This document shows, piece by piece, positions 55,800 through 64,000 of a stretch of 64,000 nucleotides of DNA. Each line of letters begins with the position of its first letter. Positions within the stretch are counted from its first letter, which is position 1. The position numbers were made by a program, and so were the translations under genes. The notes beneath the pieces were generated by a model. The model searched no databases and had not been told where the DNA came from. It was given only the letters and a program-made list of their open reading frames with translations. The DNA is taken from assembly GCA_030704615.1 (NCBI GenBank), contig CM060732.1, positions 10,416,001 through 10,480,000 of the forward strand, written 5' to 3'. The DNA comes from Takakia lepidozioides (Eukaryota > Streptophyta > Takakiopsida > Takakiales > Takakiaceae).

Positions 55800-57295
55800 A
55801 GTGTTTTAGAAATGTGGTGATATTATGTTGGGGTAAAGGTGAGAGGAGACGGGGTTGTGGGTCTTGGGCCTGGATAGGTGGGATGGGAGGGATGGTGGGA
55901 GAGAGACAGATACTGGGTAATGGTCTGAGTTGCATATGCTATTGATATGAATATGGCTTGTAAGGTATGCGGGAATATCATTGGGTGACTTAAGATGGAA
56001 ACCATCTATAAGGCTTAGAGATGAGTAATTAAGGCCGCCTTGCCTCGAATAGTGATAGTCTGAAGGTATGTATCTGAGATGATGGTTATGTATGAAACGG
56101 GCCCAATCTTGGTCAAGAGGGGATGAGGGTTTGTGGACTCTGTTATATGTGTGGCCCGATAGAGCAATGTCCCGGTTGAAGTCGCTAGCCAGTATATAGT
56201 GGTGATGTTGGTGCGCGGGGTGCTTGATTGTGTTAGAGATTGTGTCCAAGATGTCGGGTATCAGGGATAGGTCCTCAGTATGGGATGACATATATAAGTG
56301 GATGAGAGTGATGGGCGTAAGTGCAGGGAGATGCAGCTGGACAATTTGAAGGTGAGATCGGAGAGGGATGGGTACTAGAACTTTGGTGGTGGTGCTGGAA
56401 GAGTGATGGGTGCGGAGGATGCCAAGTGCCACACCACCCCGCGTAGGACAGTATGGGGCGGAGCGACGGTAGAGACATTGTGTGGCTGTCATGGGGGTCC
56501 CATAGAGGAGGTAGTAGGCTGGTAAGAGTTTGTTAATATAGGAGCTGTTGGTGTTGTTTAGTTTAGCGTTGGGTCGCCCTGGCATGAATCACGTCCTTAT
56601 GCAATTCGACATTGGAATCAAAACGAATCATGATATGATAGGGGTTAGCAGGGGGACCAGTATCCTTGTTGATGATTGTACCTGTGGGTAGCTGCGTGAG
56701 ATGAAGAAACTGACCGTCGATACCATCAGGCCGGGTGGATGGGTACAATCTCTGAGGTACTCGTGGAAAGGCTTTTTTGCAATGAATGAGTTCCTCACAC
56801 TCGGAGGGGGGGATGCCCAAGAGAAGCAGCTGCTCCATAGTGCGGGGCTCGGTGATCCGTGGGGCGTTGTTCTCGTAAGCATACATTTCCATGTTCTGAT
56901 ACCCATACCACAGGTGAAAGGCCTTTTTTTGGCTGGTGACTTCCATTTGCTGCTGCTCGTGCTCTTCGCTGTGCTGATTACGAGATTTTTTCGAGTCCGA
57001 GGGAGCTGCCTACACTAACCTCCTGCGAGGGACGCTTGGGGCGTTGGCTTGATGATGTAGGAGTTGCCTTGATCTGGGAATAGGTGTGAGCCTCTAGTAG
57101 CGCGTCCGAGACATCTAACATATGGTGATCGCTGTGTTGAAGCTGACTTGAGGAATTGGTGCTGGGTGGCTTGGGTGGTGCTGGGGAAGAACTGTGGACT
57201 GCTGCGGTGGTGGAGTGCGTGCCAGGAGTAGGCGAGCAAGTCAAATCGATGGGTGTACCTGAATTCGCCACAAACAGTTTCTTCTTGGATGCCAT
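55800..57295 (-). pseudogene. LINE part C: ORF1 and second half of the endonuclease
   Basis: On the minus strand a likely ORF1 starts at 57,295 (MASKKKLFVANSGTPIDLTC) and is Ser/Pro-rich. After a frameshift near 56,980 it continues as EVTSQKKAFHLWYGYQNMEM and ends near 56,566. The endonuclease then reads from its middle (SSYINKLLPAYYLLYGTPMT, near 56,540) through ILASDFNRDIALSGHTYN (near 56,150) and NSICNSDHYPVSVSLP (near 55,920). Its N-terminal part is missing, and the matching kind of sequence is found in part B on the other strand. The element would nick target DNA with this endonuclease. The reverse transcriptase is not attached and lies in part A. Confidence 0.75.
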
Positions 57296-60200
57296 GTTTT
57301 TGGGTCTGGCCTTGGGGGATGTAGAGAAAATTGGGAGAGAGGTCATGGGTGCAGGAAGTGGAGAAATACGGCGATAATGGGCTGTTACGAGTGAGGCTAA
57401 AGTACCCTGAGAGACAGCCCGGAGATATGAGAGGGGGGCAGAGGGGGGAGCAAAGAGCAGAGACGATAGATGTGAAGCCCAAGAGAGCCAGCCGCAAGTG
57501 CAAGACTGATGGAGGAGGCCAGTATTTGTGGCGTTTGGGGTCTGAAGGCAAGTTGGCGGATTTGCTGGCTTGGAGTAAAGCGTTGGCGGCTTGGGGTTGT
57601 CATGAGCGATCAATTCAGGGATGGGGGGGAGAGCCCGGGGATTAATTTTGGCTGCAAATTTACTTAGGGGCTGGCAAAAGGCATGGTGACCAAGTATGGG
57701 GATAGTGTAAGGCATGGCTGTCATACTAGCAGCAGTGGAGGCGATGGTCTGGTGAGAGGGCTGGCCGTGGGAATCAGAAATATGGCAGCATGCTGTCCAG
57801 TGAGAAGCAGCGTGAAGGGGGGCAGGGGCAGATTTTGTCTGGGCCAAGTTATACCAAGTGGGGGGGGAGCTAATTGTGGGGAGCCTGATGCAGCCAGAGC
57901 ATTGAGGAAGGGTGTTTATATGACCATTCATGATGCGTGTTTGTGGACTTGTGTGGGTGGGGCAGTAGTGATGGGAAGTGATGGTAGATCTGTAGAAGAT
58001 TAGGGCTGAGTGAAGAGGGGATGGTGTGTTGTCAAGAAGATTATGCAGGATCCAGTCTGAGAGTAAGGGTGGTGGGTGATGAGTTAGCAGATGGCAACGG
58101 GGAATTTGTGAAGGGTATGTATAGTGTGAGTGTGGATTGTGGGTAATTGTGAAGATGTATATTGGATTGTATGGTTTAACGGAGCTGGACGAGTGGTAGG
58201 GAGAAGTCCAGATTGTGTTGCGTGCACCTTGTGGGGATTGTTTATAGTAAGGGTGGTAAGTTAGTGTGGTTAGTACAATAGAGGGTTGGTATTGCCCTGG
58301 GTGTGAGTATGGAGGTTTGGGGATTGGGTGTTTGTTAATGTATGAAGGATAGGTGGGGGGTGGGTAGGGGTAAGTGTAGGTATTTGTGTGGAGTGGTATG
58401 AGGGAGTGGGCTGGGGACATGGGGAACCATGTCCGTGGGATATGTGGGCATAAAGGTGCATATCGAGTAAACATAGTGACGATGTGAGTAGACATAGTGA
58501 TAATGCGCCGGGGGTGTGATGATGCTAAGATCTGGTTGTGCATGGATTTTGGAGTATTGGTGGGCAGATGTGGGGTAACATATACTTGTGGCAGTTGGAG
58601 AAATAGGGGGAGGTGAAGGGATGGAACGGCAGGTATAGTGTCTAGACCAGAGCTGTGGATGTAGGACCATTCAAAGTATGGGGAAACCCAGTCAAGTATA
58701 GTGGTGTGGTGGGCGCCAGCCTGACCAATAGTCTGATTGGCATAACAAGCAAGTTGTAGAGTAGTGGGGGCCTCACAAAGTACTGAGTGTGGCATGTACC
58801 CCACTGACTTCTGACTAGGTATTGGTGATGTAGATGGATGGTAGAGACACCATGAAGATGCTGTATGTTGAGAGACACAGGAAAGGTAAGGTGGCAGTTG
58901 CTTGTGATGACAAGTGCCCAGTATGGTGAGGGCAGCCTGTTGGTGCAGGGGCAGGTCGTAGGAGACGTCTTGGCGGAGGGGGACCAGCCCCATGTCTGAC
59001 TGTGAGCTCGGAGGGCAGTGGCCACGCTTGTACGGATGGGTGCTGTCGGGTCTTGGGAGGGAGAACCACTATTAAGGGCCACCCCGGTTGTCAACCCGCC
59101 ACTGTGTACTATACGAGTAAAAAAGAATGTGTGAGTCTGGGTGAGTATGGATTGGATATACAAAAAGTAGTGGGGCAGTAGAGAAGATGGATTAGCGGGT
59201 AGCAGGGGTGGTAGTGGACAAGCAGAGATCTGGCAAGCTCTTACTCTAGTGGGTAGTAGCACGGGTGGGGGAGATGAGATTGGGTGAGGAGTAATAGATC
59301 GGGGGGCAACAAACAGTGGCAAGCGGCAGTGCTGAGGGGGAGGTACATGAGAAGTATAAGGATCAAGAGGGGTTGTGAGGACATAACCGGGGGGAGGCAT
59401 TCAGCAGAGGGTGAGATTTGGGTGTGGTAATCTTCAGCACAAGGGGTGTGGCACAGTCAGGTTGGGAATAAATCTGATAGAGGGCCCTGTGAATAATGAA
59501 CCGAGTGTTGTACAGCAAAGAAGTATTGGGGTAGTACGCATATTGGTATAGAGTATTGGTGTAGTGAACATGGGTGGACCAAGGGGGGTAGAGTACCTGT
59601 GTGGAGCTGGTGAAGCATTGGGTACCTGCGGAGTATAGAAGAGCCAGAGAAGGATGTTGGGTACAAAACATGCTGAATTGAGTGTTGCAATAAGAAGGTA
59701 GGAGGGGGGGGGGGGGGGTAGAGGTCTGTTGTGCACTTGGAGATCACAAAGAGCAGCAGGGGTTGAGTGTGGGCCTGATAGCAGTGCGTTTGAGCTGGCA
59801 GAGATGTGGCTATTGTGGCACTGAAACCAAGCAGGAGTTGGGAGGCCGGAGAAGACATCTGAGTGGTGTGGGGCCAAATGCGTTGGGTACCTGCTGAATC
59901 TGCTGAGCCCACCCCAGCAGGCAACATAGTTAGTGGTGTGGAAGGGATACGAATTGTGTAGTATTGGGGAAAACACCTTTGTATCAATTAAAAGAAATAA
60001 AGTGAATTGAGTATGGAGTGCCAGCATGGGCGTAATGAGGGGGGTGGGGGGGCAGCTCCACCTGTTGTTACTCTGATTCCAATACGTATTGATCCTGTCT
60101 AGAGTACGTTGGGTGGTTTGTGGGGGTAGAAACACATTATCTTGGGATGAGGGATCTGTAGCGAGAGGATGGGTATATAACCGATGACATAGATGGGGAT

Positions 60201-60300
60201 CAGTCTTGGGGGCAGGTGACCATGCAGAACTAGGCCGGCTATGGATTATTGGTTTAGGGAGGAGTTGAACACAAACATCCATAACCGTGGTGCCTGCCGG
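57296..60300 (-). mobile_element. LINE part C leader: G-poor sense strand, no clear gene
   Basis: This stretch is open for long distances on the minus strand (for example 58,993-56,978), but the translations are rich in Pro, His, Thr and Ser with no domain. They are open because the strand has almost no G, which makes TAG and TGA rare. It is best taken as a long LINE 5' leader or untranslated region. A run of G (59,704-59,718 on the plus strand) lies within it. Confidence 0.5.
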
Positions 60301-61195
60301 TAGAGATAGGGGCTATGGCAATAGTGGAGCTAAGCCTGCTAGAAGCAGAGATCGTGAGAGAGTACCAGAAGGTTAAGGCACTTACCTTGAGGGAGTTCGA
60401 GCCATTTCGTCCAGGGCCAGCCGCACTGGCGTAGCATAACCATGCTCTGGCAGGACCCCATAAAGGAAGGAGACAGTATGGGGCCAGTGCAAAATAAAAA
60501 TTATAACACGGGTGGTGGGAAGATTCAAGGTAGAGATACTTACAATAGTGGGGGCAGAGTGATGAGTAGTGAGCAACAAGGGAGAAAAGCGGATCGTGTC
60601 TACCTGGGGTTGCTTACAGGGGAGCCCATTTGAGGTGACGAGTTTGCGCCCTGACGAGGAAGTCCACTTGTGCACTACAAACCTTGGAAAGGGCCCTGTT
60701 GCCCTGAGAGAGATATGGGTACTGGTAGAAAGGGGGGTACCTGTTCCATGTGGTACATGTGGGGTTGTACATAGGTCGAGGAGGTTAGGAACGCTCCGTG
60801 TAGAGCCATAATGTGGAAGATGGGTGTTGATGTAACTGAATGAGAGCCTGCACTAGAAGCATTCGTGTCTTTTCCGAATCGACTGGGTGTCCGCCAACCA
60901 CTCCGGGAACCACTTGGCAGTAAGCGGGACTACTGGAGAGTCGAAACGGACAATGTGGGCCCACGGGGGCATTTCATACGGCGGGCAGAAGTGGGGTCAA
61001 CGACTCCGGAGTCGTAGCGAAAATCCGGGCTATTTAATTAATTACGGAAATACATAAAATTTGAAAAAACGGAAATTCCAAGTGGTTCTAATTACTGCAC
61101 ATGCGACTATAAATTTTCATTCATAATTTGATTAATGGAATAAAGATATTTATTCATTAAAGTGAATATGTAGTCGACTCAACGACTCCATGAAC
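60301..61195. other. No gene recognised
   Basis: The stretch runs between the G-poor LINE block and PPR copy 4. The G/C strand bias ends near 60,800. From 61,020 to 61,150 the sequence is AT-rich. No supported coding or RNA feature was found. Confidence 0.4.
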
Positions 61196-63475
61196 TAGTG
61201 CGCATTGATTGCACCCGAGATTCGGGGCCACATTTGCTGACGTGTGTTTCACAAGAACAGGTAAAGAAAATGTGGCCTTGGGGGAATAGATATTTTAATA
61301 TGTACTACCTCCACCTGGAAGTGACATGGAAGGTCCATGGTCCAGCTTGTAGGGTTTGTCGTTCTGAACACCGCCCTGGTGGACATGTATGCTGAATGCA
61401 GGAGCATTGAAGATGCGAAGGTAGTGTTCGACTGTGGCTCAACGAGATGTGGTGTCGTGGAGTGCGATGATCGCATTGGCAACAATGCAAGGATGTATGC
61501 ATGATTTGTGCAGAGGCAGTGATAGTTGAAAGAGCAGGATAGAGTGTGGGTCCAAGAGGGTCGGATTTCAAGCTCCAGATTACCTATGGATCCCTGTGGA
61601 AGGATAGCTACAAGAAACCTCCATGGGTACATGGTTAGCTGGAAGCGGCAGTTGTAGCGGCACAGTTGATAAAATCAGGCACCTCAACCATGACCACAGC
61701 TTCTGGAAGAGGATAAAGAGAGGGAGTCCACAATGCCTCTTCTGGCACTTATGGGCATGTGAAGATGCTTTATGAGGCAGGCAGACTGAAAGAGGCTCTA
61801 CAGATTTTAAAATAGAGGCATTTCAGCAGATGTAGATACGTATGTGTGTCTCTTGCATAAGTGCATCAAGATGAAAGGCCTAGAAGTTGGAAAGCAGGTG
61901 CACACTCACATTGTCCAAAGTGGATTCACGCCGAACGTTTTTCTACTCAACAACCTTGTCAACATGTATGTTAAGGGGAGCATCATGGATGATCACCAAA
62001 TGTTCAACACAGAATGCCTCAACGACCTGTGAGCAAATGCGCGAAGGGGTGAAGCCCAACCACATCGTGTTTGTATGTGTTTGCAATGCATGTGCAAGCC
62101 TGGAAAAGGGGAACGAGGTCCATGGTGACATCGGTCAAAGCTGGAATTGCACCGGATGTCATTCTGAACACTGCCCTGACCTGGACATGTATGCCAAATG
62201 TGGATGCATTGAGGATACAAAAGGAGTTTTCGACACTATGGCTAAATGAGATGTGGTGTTGTGGAGTGCGATGCTTGCAGGGTATGCACAACAGGGACGT
62301 GGGATGGAGGCTTTGGAGACCTATGATCCAATGATGGGGGAGGGGGTGAAGCCCGGCCACTTTGTGTGCATTTGCAATGCTTGTGCAAGCCTGGCAGCCC
62401 TGGACAAGGGCAAAGAGGTGCATGGGGATATCATCAAAGCTGGAATTGTACCAAATGTCATTCTGAACACTGCCCTGGCAGCTCTGGAAAAGGGGAAAGA
62501 GGTCCATGGCGACATCTTCAGAGCTGGAATTGTACCAAATGTCAGTCTGAACCATACCCTGGTGGACATGTATGCGAAATGTGGTGCATCGAGCCTGGAC
62601 GAGGGCAAAGAGGTGCATGGGGTATCATCAAAGCTGGAATTGTACCAAATGTCATTATGAACACTGCCCTGGCGGCTCTGGAAAAAGGGGAAAGAGGTCC
62701 ATGGCGACATCTTCAGAGATAGAATTGTACCAAATGTCATTCTGAACCATATCCTGGTGGACATGTATGCAAAATGTGGGTGCATTGAGCCCTGGACAAG
62801 GGCGAAGCGGTGCATGGGGTATCATCAAAGTGGAATTGTACCAAATGTCATTATGAACACTGCCCTAGCAGCTCTGGAAAAGGGGAAAGACGTCCATGGC
62901 GACATCTTCAGAGCTGGAATTGTACCAAATGTCATTCTAAACCATACCTTGGTGGACATGTTTGCAAAATGTGGGTGCAAAGGGATCTAGGATCTAGGAT
63001 GCAAAGGGAGTGTTCGACACTATGGCTGAACGAGATGTGGTGTCGTGGAGTGCGATGCTTGCAAGGTATGCACGGCAGGGACGTGGGATGGAGGCTTTGG
63101 AGACCTATGAGCAAAGGATGGGGGAAGCACATCATGTTTGTGTGCATTTGCAATGCTCGTGCAAGCCTGGCAGCCCTGGAGACGGGCAAGAAGTGCATGG
63201 GGCTATCCTCAAAGCTGGAATTGTGCCAAATGTCAATCTGAACACTGCCCTAGCAGCTTTGGAATAGGGGAAAGAGGTCCATGGCGACATCTTCAGAGTT
63301 GGAATTGTACCAGATGTCATTCTGAACAATACCCTGGTGAACATGTTTGCAAAATGCGGGTGCATCTAGGATGCAAAGGTAGCTTTGGAGAGCTATGAGC
63401 AAATGATGGGGGAAGCACATCATGTTTGTGTGCATTTGCAATGCTTGTGCAAGCCTGGTAGCCGGCTGGAATTGG
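61196..63475 (+). pseudogene. PPR gene copy 4, internally amplified
   Basis: After a scrap of PPR text (61,365-61,480) the shared leader starts at 61,499 (MICAEAVIVERAG-like, with SYKKPPWVHG near 61,610). PPR repeats then follow in many frames: MKGLEVGKQVHTHIVQSGFT (61,872-61,930), EGVKPNHIVFVCVCNACASL (62,045-62,105), LAGYAQQGRGMEALETYDPM (62,272-62,335). Later repeats consist mostly of GIVPNVILNTALAALEKGKE-type text. Stops and shifts are frequent (61,815, 62,030, 62,247, 62,988). No E or DYW part is present because a MULE terminus cuts the text at 63,476 after the final repeat. Confidence 0.82.
62430..63030 (+). repeat. Tandem amplification inside PPR copy 4, unit about 195 bp
   Basis: The text from GCTGGAATTGTACCAAATGT through CTCTGGAAAAGGGGAAAGA to GGTGGACATGTATGC occurs with first positions near 62,440, 62,634 and 62,826. 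A further, more diverged unit lies at 63,215-63,340. Unit length does not match the 105-bp PPR unit, so whole pieces spanning nearly two repeats were copied. Confidence 0.8.
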
Positions 63476-64000
63476 AGGTTTACTATTTCATGAGCGCATG
63501 AGCCCATGAGCCCATGAGCCTATGAGCTCATGAGCGGACATCCGCGGAATTGGAATTTTCCTGCCTTTATTGACGGTGTTATGTCCTCTTACCTCGGTAA
63601 TAGGGTCTATTTCTCCTGGTCCAGGATGCGGAATGAGGTATTTCGGCGCCGTTATTCCCAAGAGCAGTGTGCTAAAATGGTGTTTTGAAGACATCCACCG
63701 GGGTATTTCGGCACCGAAATTACCTCTTAAAATGTGATATAGTGTGGTATTTAATGGCGCAAAACGGGATATTTGGGCGCCGAAATACCCAAGTGGAATG
63801 TGCTGAAGTGCCTTGTGCTGAAGGCTTCCATCGTGATATTTTGGTACAGTAATTCATCCGCGGAATTTTTGAGGCCCATATAACGAAGGCGCGCATTGGG
63901 CTATTTCGGCGCCAAATTTCCCAATAGGAATGTTAGAAACGGCAGGGTTTTCATGGCTTCAAGTTCTCGGCTCGATGGTGTGCATAAATTACTTGTAGGG
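63476..64000 (+). mobile_element. MULE element 4, left part only
   Basis: It begins AGGTTTACTATTTCATGAGC, one base different from the right end of element 2, followed by CATGAGC-type heptamers with spacers (63,490-63,535). Then come palindromes with GGCGCC or GGCACC cores (near 63,644, 63,706, 63,776 and 63,908) with ATTTCGGCGCCGAAAT-like arms. The rest lies beyond the window. It interrupts PPR copy 4. Confidence 0.82.

Noticed and set aside
56978-58993. A 671-codon open frame on the minus strand
   Set aside because: Most of it is Pro/His/Thr/Ser-rich text kept open by the lack of G on that strand. Only the last third looks like LINE ORF1, which I start at 57,295.

Overview
The window is nuclear plant DNA from a large, repeat-rich genome. 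Signs of this are PLS-class PPR repeats with a DYW-type tail, a sucrose transporter, an intron-rich RS-domain gene with a plant telo-box upstream, and nested LINE, SINE, Gypsy and MULE insertions. The PPR wording and an intronless sucrose transporter suggest a seed-free vascular plant (fern or lycophyte). That placement is inference only.

Two genes look intact. One is an RS-rich nuclear protein on the minus strand (14,415 to 10,993, seven exons, one GC-AG intron). The other is an intronless sucrose/proton symporter (20,399-22,021, plus strand). Almost everything else is decayed: four PPR gene copies (about 5.0-6.1, 16.8-19.4, 31.6-32.0 inverted, 61.2-63.5 kb), LINE remains (6.7-10.9, 23.7-29.3, 48.0-60.3 kb), a Gypsy integrase scrap at 1-117, a Gypsy gag at about 30.75-31.13 kb and a tRNA-derived SINE near 29.8 kb.

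The most interesting part is 32.8-48.0 kb together with 0.37-4.96 kb. A MULE family is present in four places: element 1 at 367-4,955 (minus), element 2 at 40,714-47,253 (complete ends, 9-bp target duplication), a lone terminus at 35,989 and a terminus at 63,476 running off the window. It has 20-bp ends, CATGAGC heptamer arrays next to the ends, long hairpins with poly-T loops, dozens of palindromes centred on GGCGCC, and a large transposase with a zinc-binding N-terminal half, a DDE-type core and a SWIM-like finger. The copies are damaged in different ways: element 1 has stops, and element 2 lost the exon with the catalytic Glu.

Beside these ends lie two decayed, related loci (33.6-35.9 and 36.1-40.6 kb) that read as a ParB-like domain followed by a beta-class DNA-methyltransferase-like fold. 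This arrangement is known from bacteria and phages and is unexpected in plant nuclear DNA. In both loci the catalytic DPPY position is altered. The second locus appears to continue across a large intron, which received MULE element 2, into an FCP1/NIF-like phosphatase domain that a LINE then cut off near 48.03 kb. Whether these loci are host genes or mobile-element cargo cannot be settled from sequence alone.

The 48.0-60.3 kb block is a LINE family with a very G-poor sense strand. Its C-terminal region carries a chromodomain-like segment. The block is rearranged: 5' part and second half of the endonuclease on minus, an inverted plus-strand piece, then the reverse transcriptase on minus.
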